Shown: piece by piece, positions 8,626 through 17,912 of the stretch
How positions within the stretch are numbered: the first letter of the stretch is position 1
How the letters are laid out: every line of letters starts with the position of its first letter
Source: JBBECJ01 sp963763325
GTDB taxonomy: Bacteria; Chloroflexota; Chloroflexia; Thermomicrobiales; CFX8
Assembly: GCA_963763325.1 (NCBI GenBank)
Contig: CAVXOL010000025.1
Location: 186,001 to 250,000, forward strand
Direction: 5' to 3'
DNA length: 64,000 nucleotides
The notes under the pieces: generated by a model
The model's database searches: none
The model's input: the letters and a program-made list of their open reading frames with translations, nothing else
Told to the model about the DNA's origin: nothing
Translations under genes and position numbers: made by a program

Positions 8626-9720
8626 TCACCCACCCCAGACCTGCTCGAAGATTCGCAGATAGTTTCCCCCCAGCACCTTGAGGATCGTGTCGTCGCTGTG
8701 ACCGGCTCGAACGAGTGCTTCGGTCAACGCAGGGAGTTGGCCGATGTGCTGAAGGTCGCGGGGCGCGTCGCGGAAACCAAAGAAGTCGGTGCCGAGGCCG
8801 ACGTGATCCGGGCCTGTTAACTCGAAGATCCGTTCCACCTCGCGCACGAGCTCTCCCGTATCAGCCATGCTCCAGAAGACAACACCGATCAGGCCGCCCT
8901 TGCGGGCAATCGCCTCAGCCTTTGACATGCCATAGGTCGCATTGACCTCGTCCCACGGCGCGCGGTAGCCGGGAGTCAGCATCAGGACGCTCGTGTGCGA
9001 GCAGAGGATCGGTCCATCGACCATTTCGATCAGGTCCCAGAACCCCTGATCGGAGATGTGGGCCGTGTCGATCACAATCCCGAGTTCCTGGCAGCGCTGG
9101 ACTGCCTTCCGACCAGTACTCGTCAATCCACCAGTGTTGATGTTGAGTTGTGTTCCGTCAGCGAGCGCATTGCGGCGGCTATGGGTGAGCGTCGTCATCC
9201 GCAGACCGAGCCGCCAGAAGATATCGAGCAGATCGATCCGAGAGCCAATCGGCTCGGCTCCTTCCATCGTCAGGATGTAGGCGACCTTGCCCGATTCCTT
9301 TGCACTCCGCAGGTCGGCAACCGATCGGGCCAGCATGCAGCGGTCAGCGTTCGCTTCGACCGCGCGGTGGAGTGCTTCGACCATCTCGAGTGCCGTTTCA
9401 AGTGCATGGTCGAGCATATTCTCAGGCAGGAACAGCGCGACACATTCGGCGCTCACCCCGCCCGACTCCAATAGCGGCAACTCATACTGCCCGGCAGGTG
9501 CGATCGCGAGCGCGAGCGGATCGAGTTCGTAGGGAACATCGCTGGTCCGGTTCGCCGGCTGCTGGTGGGCGGCGATGAACTTCCAACGTTCCATCTCCTC
9601 ATCGGGAAATGCGTCGATCAACGAGGTCGTGCCGCTCACGACTGGCAGCAGAATGTCACTGTGTCCGTCGATGACGATTGCACGGCGATGCAACGCTGCT
9701 GCCCGTTCAGAAATCTCCAC
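8626..9720 (-). CDS. membrane-dipeptidase-type peptidase, family M19
   Basis: Zinc dipeptidase of the renal dipeptidase family, in the amidohydrolase barrel class. Ligand motifs are in order: VIDGHSDILL near residue 17, LTMEGAEPIGS (bridging Glu), TLTHSRRN, VIDTAHISDQGF, ILCSHTSV and GLGTDFFG, ending in GGNYLRIFEQVW. At 364 residues the length is typical. A GTG start at 9718-9720 is chosen because AAGGAGG lies 6 nt before it; the adjacent TTG at 9723 is possible. No signal peptide is seen, so it is probably cytoplasmic. Some relatives act on dipeptides with D- or unusual residues. Confidence 0.92.
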   Translation of the reverse strand: MEISERAAALHRRAIVIDGHSDILLPVVSGTTSLIDAFPDEEMERWKFIAAHQQPANRTSDVPYELDPLALAIAPAGQYELPLLESGGVSAECVALFLPENMLDHALETALEMVEALHRAVEANADRCMLARSVADLRSAKESGKVAYILTMEGAEPIGSRIDLLDIFWRLGLRMTTLTHSRRNALADGTQLNINTGGLTSTGRKAVQRCQELGIVIDTAHISDQGFWDLIEMVDGPILCSHTSVLMLTPGYRAPWDEVNATYGMSKAEAIARKGGLIGVVFWSMADTGELVREVERIFELTGPDHVGLGTDFFGFRDAPRDLQHIGQLPALTEALVRAGHSDDTILKVLGGNYLRIFEQVWGG

Positions 9721-9768
9721 CAATCGCCTCCTTCATGAGACCAACAGTGGGTATCCTAACGCGCGACG

Positions 9769-10848
9769 CTACTGGTAGATGACAACGAGTGCAGGAGGAT
9801 CGAGCGCAACGATCTCCGCCGGCGTCAGCAGCGGGTCGTCCTGCTTATAGAAGAGCTTGATTCCACCGAACTCGATCAGTTGGTCACGGACGAAGTGGCC
9901 GTAGTTACCAACCTTGGCATCGGCGGCGCCGAAACCGTCCATGTCCAGCACAAACTGGACACCCGGAACCGGCGTGATCTGGTCCTTGTTGTAGACCATG
10001 TCCTCTTCGAACTGATGCACGATCAGCATCTTCGGCGGAATGCCTGCCTCAGCGACGATCTGCGCAACGAGTTCCATACCTTCCTGGATGTCGAGACCGT
10101 TCGACTCGCCAATGAACTCGCCGGGGATACGGTCGCGCGGAACAATCTCGTTGGCCTTCATCGAAAATTCAGGGTCCAGCGCGACATGAACGTTCGGAAG
10201 CTCCAGCCAGTGCCGGATCAGATTGATCTGGTTCGGAATCGTGTCATGGCCAATCTGAAGGTCCAGGATAAGGATCATGTTATTGGCGGTCACGTAATCG
10301 ACGTACTCCTGGATAATCTCGTCGCCGGTGTAGGCGACGTAGGTGCCATCCTCTCCAGGATGCGGCTGAGCGACGGTTGCGATCAGCTCGAAGGCGAGGA
10401 TGACGGGGTGCGCGGGATCAGCCGCCTCGTATTCCGCAGCCTGCTCGGCGAGCAATCGATGGACTTCTTCCTTCGAGTACTCACCAAGAATGCCCATTGC
10501 CGACGAGTTCGGGTGACCGTAGTAAGAGAGAATGCGGTTGTTTGGCAGCAGTGCACCGGTTAAGTCAACCGGCTGGGCAGCGGTCGGCTCCGCAGCCGAC
10601 GTCGCTGTCGCAACGACATCGCCTGTCAACGTTGCAGTTGGGATGACAGAAGCTGAAGACATTCCTCCCGGCTCGGCTGTCGCACCGGTCGTGTCCGTCG
10701 TGGCATCAGTATCAACGCTGGCGGTACCGCCGGCTCCCGCTGCGCTGGTGGCTGTTTCGGAGTCACCCGTTTCCGGGCCACTGCAGCCGACGACGCCCGC
10801 TGACAACAGCACAACCACGAACAGGCGGATCAACTTGGTCACGTTCAT
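9769..10848 (-). CDS. lipoprotein with Thr/Ala-rich linker and barrel-like domain, function unknown
   Basis: The start MNVTKLIRLFVVVLLSAG is followed by VVGC, a good lipobox, so the ATG at 10846-10848 is chosen (others at 10857 and 10875 are in frame). About 70 residues rich in Thr, Ala and Ser form a linker. The remaining 260 residues are well ordered: NRILSYYGHPNSSAMGILGE, AFELIATVAQPHPGEDGTY, LILDLQIGHDTIPNQI, VALDPEFSM, KMLIVHQFEEDM, VQFVLDMDGFG, KLFYKQDDPLLTP. The repeated strand-plus-acidic pattern suggests a TIM-barrel, possibly a glycosidase-like fold. I do not recognise a named family. It appears monocistronic. Confidence 0.8.
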   Translation of the reverse strand: MNVTKLIRLFVVVLLSAGVVGCSGPETGDSETATSAAGAGGTASVDTDATTDTTGATAEPGGMSSASVIPTATLTGDVVATATSAAEPTAAQPVDLTGALLPNNRILSYYGHPNSSAMGILGEYSKEEVHRLLAEQAAEYEAADPAHPVILAFELIATVAQPHPGEDGTYVAYTGDEIIQEYVDYVTANNMILILDLQIGHDTIPNQINLIRHWLELPNVHVALDPEFSMKANEIVPRDRIPGEFIGESNGLDIQEGMELVAQIVAEAGIPPKMLIVHQFEEDMVYNKDQITPVPGVQFVLDMDGFGAADAKVGNYGHFVRDQLIEFGGIKLFYKQDDPLLTPAEIVALDPPALVVIYQ

Positions 10849-10985
10849 CGATTCCATCAACCATATGCTACACAAAATGCGACCTCAAGCGCGAAAGTGA
10901 ACCGGCGCACGACAAGGCAATCCATCGGAGCACAAATGGTCATGCTTCGAAGGATTGGCTGTGTCCTGCCCTCAGGCGAGATCCG

Positions 10986-11900
10986 CTACAGCTTGTCAAG
11001 CGCCTCAATGATCGACACGAATGGTTCCAGATCCTGGACTTTCGTCACCTTCGAGGCGATCTGGATGTGGGTAATACCCTCATCGGCAAACGACGCGAGG
11101 GTCACTGCGATTTCTTCCGGCGTTCCACTGACGGGTCCCCGGCTAGATTGAGCAGCACGATCGGTTGGGTCAACGAACACCGTCGCAGTTCGTTCGAGTG
11201 TCTCAGGGTCGCGGCCAACGTCCGCGCAGGCAGCGTCGACGTCTGCGCGCAATGGTGGAATCGCTTCCGGACGGTTGTCGCCGCGAGCCAGCCAGCCATT
11301 CCAGGCGTCGGCGTGCTTCGCCGTCAGACGCAGCATCTTCTCGCCGCGCGTGCCAATCATGATCGGTGGTCCTGCCGGCCGCGGCCCTCGCGGACGCAAC
11401 TCGCACTCACGGGCAAAGTAGTATTGCCCCTCGTAGTCGATCTCCCCGTCACGGAGCAGGCCCGCGATGATTTCAAGTGCCTCCTCGAAACGACTGAAGC
11501 GGTGATCGTAGGGGAAGCCGAAGGCGTTGTATTCTCGCTCGAAGTAGCCGGCGCCGATCCCGAGGATCAGCCGCCCATCGCTGATCTCGTCAACGGTGTC
11601 GGCCATCTTGGCCAGCAGCGCGGGGCTACGGAAGCCGGTGCAGACAACGAGCGTTCCCAGTTCAGGCTTTGTCGTAACAGCGGCCAGTGCGGAGAGTAAC
11701 GACCAACCCTCCCAGACGCCGCGGACCGGCTCCTCGGTTCCGAACCCGTACAGCAGGTGATCAACGACCCAGAGCGAATCGAACCCCATCTGCTCGCTGA
11801 CTTCTGCCATCTCACGGATATCCGACCAACGCGGTGTCGTCCCGGCCCGGCGGCCCTCAATCTGCGGCAGGATGAATCCCACTTTGAGCGGTCTTGCCAT
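10986..11900 (-). CDS. luciferase-like (LLM) F420-dependent oxidoreductase
   Basis: A flavin or F420 barrel oxidoreductase of 304 residues. It opens KVGFILPQIEG, then MGFDSLWVVDHLLYG, LGTLVVCTGFRSPALLAKMA, ISDGRLILGIGAGYFEREY, and PPIMIGTRGEKMLRL, the usual conserved positions of the family. Many members in Actinobacteria and Chloroflexota use F420, but cofactor choice cannot be settled here. The substrate is unknown. It sits between two unrelated minus-strand genes with gaps of about 80-140 bp. Confidence 0.9.
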   Translation of the reverse strand: MARPLKVGFILPQIEGRRAGTTPRWSDIREMAEVSEQMGFDSLWVVDHLLYGFGTEEPVRGVWEGWSLLSALAAVTTKPELGTLVVCTGFRSPALLAKMADTVDEISDGRLILGIGAGYFEREYNAFGFPYDHRFSRFEEALEIIAGLLRDGEIDYEGQYYFARECELRPRGPRPAGPPIMIGTRGEKMLRLTAKHADAWNGWLARGDNRPEAIPPLRADVDAACADVGRDPETLERTATVFVDPTDRAAQSSRGPVSGTPEEIAVTLASFADEGITHIQIASKVTKVQDLEPFVSIIEALDKL

Positions 11901-11980
11901 CCCAGACTCCCCTCTTCCGGCACCATCGACCGATGCCGGGCAGTATGAACGGGCTGAAGAAATCCGGCAACGGGGTGTCG

Positions 11981-14977
11981 CTAGTTCAGATCGACCCGCC
12001 AGATGCTGCCGACACCATCGTCCTGCGCCTCGAACCAGACCTGCGTTCCAACCAGGATTGGATTCGAAGCCTGGACATCACGTGGACTAAGGTATTCGAG
12101 ATCGCGGCCGTCAGATGAATAGAGCGCGATCCGCCCACGTACGCCGGCAATCAGCCCGCTCCCGGTCGTCGTCCATGCCAGACCCTCGCCGTAGCCGCCA
12201 CGCTCAATCTCGACGGCATGCCCCAGGTCGTCCGTACCGGCAACGTGCAGAGTGTCGATGCTGTCACCGTCCACCGTCGTGCCTACGTAGTTGCGCAAGC
12301 GGTATGCGAGCAGCGTTCGATCCGGACTGAGCGCAAGCTCGACCAGCGACACGCCCGTCGCTCCACGAGTCGAGTCAAAGCGGACGAGGTCGTCCACAAC
12401 GATGCCACCAGTTGGGGCGATGACGACGCGGACGAGAACCGACGAACCTGGGACGCCATTCTGCCAGTCATCTGGCCGCGCAAACAGCAGCGTATCGGCA
12501 CTCGCCCAGGTCGCCACGAGTTCCTGATCGGACCCGAGATCGGCCGGAAACGTCCACGATGCGATCGTCGAGGCAGGTCCGCTGTCGTCATCCAACCAGA
12601 GCGATACCTGACCGACATCACGATCGACGACGAAGAACGAAACGATCGTTCCAGAAGGCGACACGAGTGGCCGCGCATAGTGCCGATCGGTGGCATCGGC
12701 GAGGTTCACCGGGTCAAACAACCGATGGTCAAGATAGGCCACTGAGCGCGAGACGTCGGCAGCGTTGAGGACGATTCGGCTGCCAACTAACCCGTCCTCC
12801 CCCGACGTGACTCCGATCGTAGCGGTTCCCTGATTGAACCAGGCGATGTCGGTCGTGCTGGCTGGCAATTGGCGTTGCCGTTGACCAGCCAGATTCCAGA
12901 TCAGCGGATTGCGGCTGCCGCGATCGTCGGCAACAACATACGATCCACCGCGATCAGCGACGCTGTCGGCCCCGATCGAGATTTTCGAGAACTCCTCCTC
13001 GCCAATCTCTACCGCGGCTAGCGATCGACCGTCGGTGCCAGGCACGTCAGGACCCAGGTCGAACGTCTCCGGCTGAAGCCAGCCGTACAGGTCACGGCCA
13101 CTGCTGTAGATCAACTGTGGCTTCTCACCTGAACGCCAATCTGGATGAAATATCAGCAGGGTCGTCGCGTTCGGACTTGTCGGCTGATCGATTCGGCCGT
13201 CAGTCGATAGTGGGAACGCGCGAGCAATCGGAAGAATGAGTGTTGACCCATCCGGGGACCAGGCTGGCTTGAAGATCCGCTCCGGGCTACTGCCGGCCGT
13301 CAGCAACATTGGCTCGCCGCCGTCAGCTGATATCCGATAGCAGCGCCAGTCAAAGGCCAGGACACCAGCCGGACTGGTATCCTGCTGTTCGGAACGCATC
13401 TGATAGACAATCGACCGGCCAACCGGTGAGACTGAGATCGGAACGATCGTTTCAGAAGACTCTGCTTCCACCAGCGTCGAACGGACGCCGTCGCGCGCGA
13501 CTCCTTCCAACGCGACACGATCGACGCCGTATTCAGCCAGGCTGCGGCGGCTGGCAGATTCCACCATTGTGACGACATCGTCGGTGATCAGTGTCATCAC
13601 GTAGCGAGAGCTGTCGGCCAGCCAGAACCCCTCACCAACGACGCGATGCTCGATCTGTGTGACTGGTTGCCCGACGGACCGGCCATCGAACGGGCGTAAC
13701 TCGACCGTGTTACCCGGCCAGCGACGGTCGACGAGATGGAGGATCGCCAGCATCGTTCCATCAGGTGATGGATAGGCCGCCGCTACGTTGCCAGTCATCA
13801 GCACCTGCTCATCGCCGGTGGAAGCATCGAACGCAATCAGACGGCTATCGCGCGTAAGCCTGTCGATGTACTCCGATTCCCTCTCGCCGGGTACGTGCTC
13901 TGGCGACTTCACGATCAACAACGTATCGTCGTCGAGCCAGCCGGACGGGTACCAGTACACAAACTGCCGGTTCCACGTCAGTCGAAAATCGATCTGCTCT
14001 CCGATGGGTCCAATCGTCAGGACGTCATCGCGTTGACCGTCGGACGGCCGCCACGCCGCGATATGGGTTCGGCTGACGCGGTAGAGCGGCGAGAAGTTGC
14101 CAGTGGAATCACCACTATCAAGCCCGCGCTTATGGCCGGTCGCAAGACTGACTGCTTCCAGATAGCCGACAGGAGAGACCTGCAGCAGCCATCCATCGAG
14201 CGGCGCAGGCGCTGTCGCCTCCGATGTAAACAGCGGCACCGGCGCGTCGGGTGGCGAAACCATCCGGCCAATTGCCGACACGCCGACCAGAATGGCGAGC
14301 ACGATGGCAACCGCACCGATGGCAAGTGCAACGGGACCGAGCCTCAGGCTTCTTCGAACGGCCAACGGGCGCGCCACGGGCTCTGGCAGCCGTTCCAGTA
14401 CCCGTTCGATCTCCGACAACAACACGGCGTCTGCCGACTGCGCCTGTTCGATGGCCACTCGACACACGTCGCAGGTTCTGGCATGTGAGAGCAGCCGCAG
14501 CCGCTCGTCAGACGCCAGCCCACGGTCGCGGTATCTTCCGACGATCCAGCCTGTCTCGCGGCAAACTGAGATAGGGTGAGGGCTGAATGCCGAACGAGCA
14601 CTCAGGAGCTCGATCCCGAGTTCCTGGCTATCAATGGCAAAAGCATCCTCAAGTCGCTCACCGTCTACCTCACAGCCGACGTGCGCGAGCAGCGCGAGAA
14701 ACGATCGCGTCGAGACCGCGTCGGGCAGATGGTAGTGTGACGTCGACCGGGCGAGTCGATGGCCAAGGGGAAGTCTCCCGGCTACCCGCGATACGAAGCG
14801 TTCGCGGGACAGATCATTGGCGAGAGAACTCAGGGCAGACAGGGAATCGTCGGAGTTCAGGATTCGTTCGGCGGCGATGTCTGCTCGCGCGGCTGGGAGG
14901 ACGAGGCGTAGTGAAGCCCGTAGACGACGCTCGTCGAGCGCGCCGACGCCACCACGCATCGGTGACAGGATCGACAT
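11981..14977 (-). CDS. membrane protein joining a sigma-region-4-like segment, anti-sigma zinc finger and beta-propeller
   Basis: A 998-residue protein. Residues 92-131 (FLALLAHVGCEVDGERLEDA onward) align by spacing with sigma-70 region 4.2, but with degenerate helices. Residues 139-172 carry Cys139, then HARTCDVC, the exact H-x3-C-x2-C of zinc-binding anti-sigma factors. A membrane helix follows at about 212-238 (LGPVALAIGAVAIVLAILVG). The remaining 750 residues look like a TolB/WD-type propeller, with repeated strand units such as PVLTITGPIG-like blades and DGSTLILPIARAF, probably outside the cell. I infer a sensor that ties an outer ligand to transcription. No separate sigma factor gene lies beside it. 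It follows the rhamnosidase-like gene by 92 bp, so co-transcription is likely. Confidence 0.75.
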   Translation of the reverse strand: MSILSPMRGGVGALDERRLRASLRLVLPAARADIAAERILNSDDSLSALSSLANDLSRERFVSRVAGRLPLGHRLARSTSHYHLPDAVSTRSFLALLAHVGCEVDGERLEDAFAIDSQELGIELLSARSAFSPHPISVCRETGWIVGRYRDRGLASDERLRLLSHARTCDVCRVAIEQAQSADAVLLSEIERVLERLPEPVARPLAVRRSLRLGPVALAIGAVAIVLAILVGVSAIGRMVSPPDAPVPLFTSEATAPAPLDGWLLQVSPVGYLEAVSLATGHKRGLDSGDSTGNFSPLYRVSRTHIAAWRPSDGQRDDVLTIGPIGEQIDFRLTWNRQFVYWYPSGWLDDDTLLIVKSPEHVPGERESEYIDRLTRDSRLIAFDASTGDEQVLMTGNVAAAYPSPDGTMLAILHLVDRRWPGNTVELRPFDGRSVGQPVTQIEHRVVGEGFWLADSSRYVMTLITDDVVTMVESASRRSLAEYGVDRVALEGVARDGVRSTLVEAESSETIVPISVSPVGRSIVYQMRSEQQDTSPAGVLAFDWRCYRISADGGEPMLLTAGSSPERIFKPAWSPDGSTLILPIARAFPLSTDGRIDQPTSPNATTLLIFHPDWRSGEKPQLIYSSGRDLYGWLQPETFDLGPDVPGTDGRSLAAVEIGEEEFSKISIGADSVADRGGSYVVADDRGSRNPLIWNLAGQRQRQLPASTTDIAWFNQGTATIGVTSGEDGLVGSRIVLNAADVSRSVAYLDHRLFDPVNLADATDRHYARPLVSPSGTIVSFFVVDRDVGQVSLWLDDDSGPASTIASWTFPADLGSDQELVATWASADTLLFARPDDWQNGVPGSSVLVRVVIAPTGGIVVDDLVRFDSTRGATGVSLVELALSPDRTLLAYRLRNYVGTTVDGDSIDTLHVAGTDDLGHAVEIERGGYGEGLAWTTTGSGLIAGVRGRIALYSSDGRDLEYLSPRDVQASNPILVGTQVWFEAQDDGVGSIWRVDLN

Positions 14978-15069
14978 CTTCGCCCACTTCCTGCTGTGGC
15001 GGAGGCGACGTCGTAATCAGTACACCGGAACGATCATGCGACGACCGTCGATCGCTTGTCAATCGTGAC

Positions 15070-17646
15070 TCAGGGAAGAAAGCGTGGTCCCAATACATGC
15101 TGGACTGAGAGCCTGAGCGTTTCGCGCTCTACGATCGACGCACCAAGCCTGCCGAGCAGGACCGCGAATGGCTCCGGGTTCTCAGGGTGAAATTCGAAGC
15201 GAGCTCGCTCGAAGTACTGGATCGTCAGGCCCGTGTCGGGGTCAATGAACTCCTCAGAAATCGGAAAGCCGAACAGCGCAACCGACTCACGGTACGACAC
15301 GCCATCGTCGCCGAATTCAAGTCCATGCCGCTGCCAGTAGGTTCTGAATCCATCACAGATATTATGTCCAGTTTCTCGAAAGTAGTAGCAGCCCTGATCC
15401 GGATCCAGTTCCGCATACTGGAACGGCGCAGTACCAGGTAGTCCTCGTCGTTCGGCGTCAGCCGTCCCAAGCAGACCAAGCAACACCTCGTAGGGCGTGC
15501 CGGCGTTGGCCGGATGATGTTCGAACCGCTGACGCTCGAAATACTGCGATGCGTGCTCTCCGTCCTCAGATTGACGCGTCACCGGGTATCCAAACACAGC
15601 CAGTCCGCCGCTTCGCTCCCAGAACGACTTGAACTCCCCACGCAAGGTGTAGCCTGTTTCCGGGAAGTAGTATGTGTTGGACATCGATTCGAGCCGGTGA
15701 TTGCCTGGACCGAGCTCGACGTAGACGTAGCGGCCGTCTGATGTCACTCCGTTGGCCGTCGCGGCGTGACCGTCCCAGACGACACGGCTATTAACGGTCA
15801 CGACCGTCAGCGGGCCGAGCATTGGCACTCCCGCTCGCGCTCGACTCCCGGACGGAACGACAAGCGATTCGGTGAAGACACCGTTGCCTGCCTGCCATGA
15901 GACATCGATGTCTCCAAGTGGCGTCGGTACACGCCCCCGCGCCCAGCTGAGGTCTCCGATTGCCGGGATCGCGTTGAAGGTGGTGTATCGCGGGCCGGTC
16001 CGCTGGATCCCAAGCGTGTGCTCGGTCAATGAGGCGGTCACGCCACCCGACCAGGCGTGCGCGAGACTGGCAAATCCGTTCTCTATCGTTCCGTCGGCCA
16101 GCATCCACTCCCACATCGTCGAGCCTGGGTCACGACGCAGCATGTGGCCCCACTCACGCCGGATGAGATCGTAGGCGCGGGAATCATCTCCGGCCGCGAA
16201 GCGCGCCTCGACCTCGAAGTAGCCCATGAACGGCCAGATACGCTTGTCGTGATAGAGGCCATGGCCATAGGGGACATCGACGTTGGTCGCACCAAATGGT
16301 GTCCACATCGTGCGCTGGAGATAATCCAGGATTGTGCGAGCCTGGTCATCTGACGCAATTCCATATAGTACCGCCAGCGCGTTGGCGTCCTGCGGGACGT
16401 GGTTGCGGTCCCGGTCCGAATCAACGTAGACGCCGCGCCCTGCGTCCCAGAGCCGCGCATTGATCGCCGACTTGATGCCTTCGGCACGTTCCCGCCAGAC
16501 CGTTGCATCGTCGGCGAGGCCAAGCGTCTCAGCCATCTCGGCCGCGACGCGCAGCGCGTTGTAGTAGACAGTGTTGATGTAGGTCACTTCGCCGTTGCGA
16601 CCGAGCGTAAACGCCCACTCAATGCCGGCGTCTTTTACGATCAGCCCGTTCGGCCCGGTCGCTGTCGTAAACCATTCCAGTTGTCGTTGCATATGCGCGT
16701 AGTAGTCGCGGGCGAACGCCTCGTCACCGGTATAGAGATAGTATTCGGCAAAGGCCACTACCCACCAGGCGTAGTAGTCGTAGAGGATCAAGGTATGGTC
16801 GAGGAATGACGACGGCGGGATCGTGCCATCCGGCCGCTGGAGATCGGCCATTGACGCCAACGAGTCGCGGATGGCAACGGGCTGGTTGTGGGTGGCGTAC
16901 TCCATACGAGCTGCGACAGCAAGGTCGCCGATCCATACAGCACGGTCGCGCTTAGCGCCATCCAGCACAAGCCACTCACCGCTGTCGGTGCCAACCGTGT
17001 TGAGCTCAAGGGTATAGGCTCCGGCATACCAGATCCGGTTCAGCTCATCATCGCTGGACTCAAAGCAGCCGGCATATGTGTCGGATGTACCGTGGAAGGG
17101 CAGAAACTCGAGCGCGATTTGATCGATGTCTACCTGACCGTTGCCGGCCAGGTAAAGCATCAAATAGCGAAACGTCAGTTGACCGGATATGAACCGGTCG
17201 CCCAGCCGGTCAGGCTGCCAGCCGTAGGCACGCTGCTCACCCCAGGTAATATCTCCGTCCCGCGAGAGAAACTCGAGCGCCTCACTGCCCGCCAGGCGGA
17301 CGGGCGGCTGGTTCGAGGCGCCGGTTACGACGTGGACACGCCCGCTGACGACCTTGCCAAAGTCAAGGACGATTGACGGGTCGCTACCGTTGACGCGCTC
17401 GATGGAGGTGACTGATCCGCCAGCCGCCAGCAATCCATCTGGCTGCTCAATCCGGCCACCGTTGACATCGATCCGCTCTACCGACTCCGGGAAGACCAGC
17501 CGATCATCGGGAGCGACGACGTACCGATCGAGCGCGGGACCGCAGATGTCCGTTTGCGCCGCCTGTGAAGTCCGAGGCAAAACCGGCGACAGGTGTAGAC
17601 CGGCAAGCGCAACCAGACAACCCAGAATCAGACGGCAACTCAACAC
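15070..17646 (-). CDS. secreted alpha-L-rhamnosidase-like glycoside hydrolase (GH78-type) with two C-terminal repeats
   Basis: 858 residues. A signal sequence (LILGCLVALAGLHLSPVLP) precedes a beta domain and a six-hairpin barrel. The barrel carries LVLDGAKRDRAVWIGDLAV, matching the acidic DxxKR..xGD region of GH78, and later DVPYGHGLYHDKRIWPFMGY and STMWEWMLADGTIENG. From residue 655 two repeats of about 95 residues follow, each with a Y(F)xETG-type opening, an FG(Y/F)P core, a QYFERxRFExHP block and a VLLGLLG-type ending; this repeat is common on secreted Chloroflexota proteins and may bind the cell surface or glycans. The start is a GTG at 17644-17646. Substrate: terminal rhamnose or a similar sugar, inferred. 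Confidence 0.85.
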   Translation of the reverse strand: MLSCRLILGCLVALAGLHLSPVLPRTSQAAQTDICGPALDRYVVAPDDRLVFPESVERIDVNGGRIEQPDGLLAAGGSVTSIERVNGSDPSIVLDFGKVVSGRVHVVTGASNQPPVRLAGSEALEFLSRDGDITWGEQRAYGWQPDRLGDRFISGQLTFRYLMLYLAGNGQVDIDQIALEFLPFHGTSDTYAGCFESSDDELNRIWYAGAYTLELNTVGTDSGEWLVLDGAKRDRAVWIGDLAVAARMEYATHNQPVAIRDSLASMADLQRPDGTIPPSSFLDHTLILYDYYAWWVVAFAEYYLYTGDEAFARDYYAHMQRQLEWFTTATGPNGLIVKDAGIEWAFTLGRNGEVTYINTVYYNALRVAAEMAETLGLADDATVWRERAEGIKSAINARLWDAGRGVYVDSDRDRNHVPQDANALAVLYGIASDDQARTILDYLQRTMWTPFGATNVDVPYGHGLYHDKRIWPFMGYFEVEARFAAGDDSRAYDLIRREWGHMLRRDPGSTMWEWMLADGTIENGFASLAHAWSGGVTASLTEHTLGIQRTGPRYTTFNAIPAIGDLSWARGRVPTPLGDIDVSWQAGNGVFTESLVVPSGSRARAGVPMLGPLTVVTVNSRVVWDGHAATANGVTSDGRYVYVELGPGNHRLESMSNTYYFPETGYTLRGEFKSFWERSGGLAVFGYPVTRQSEDGEHASQYFERQRFEHHPANAGTPYEVLLGLLGTADAERRGLPGTAPFQYAELDPDQGCYYFRETGHNICDGFRTYWQRHGLEFGDDGVSYRESVALFGFPISEEFIDPDTGLTIQYFERARFEFHPENPEPFAVLLGRLGASIVERETLRLSVQHVLGPRFLP

Positions 17647-17912
17647 GTTGTGACAGATCCCCTACTGCTTCGGATGTCCCACACCAACCGGCACGTCTGA
17701 ACCTCAGAGTGTCGTCAGCCGTTGCCACTACACTCCGATTCGTCGCCGTAGGTGCGACGCGATCAGACGCATCGTTTGTTTGGAACAGCCTACCAGAGAA
17801 AATGTCGCCTGGTGCATCCCGAATTGGTCCTGCGTTTTTCTGTCGTACGCACAAACGCTTGAGCGCCGGATCGACCCGGCGCTCGCGGACATCGACAAAT
17901 TCCGGAGCGGCG

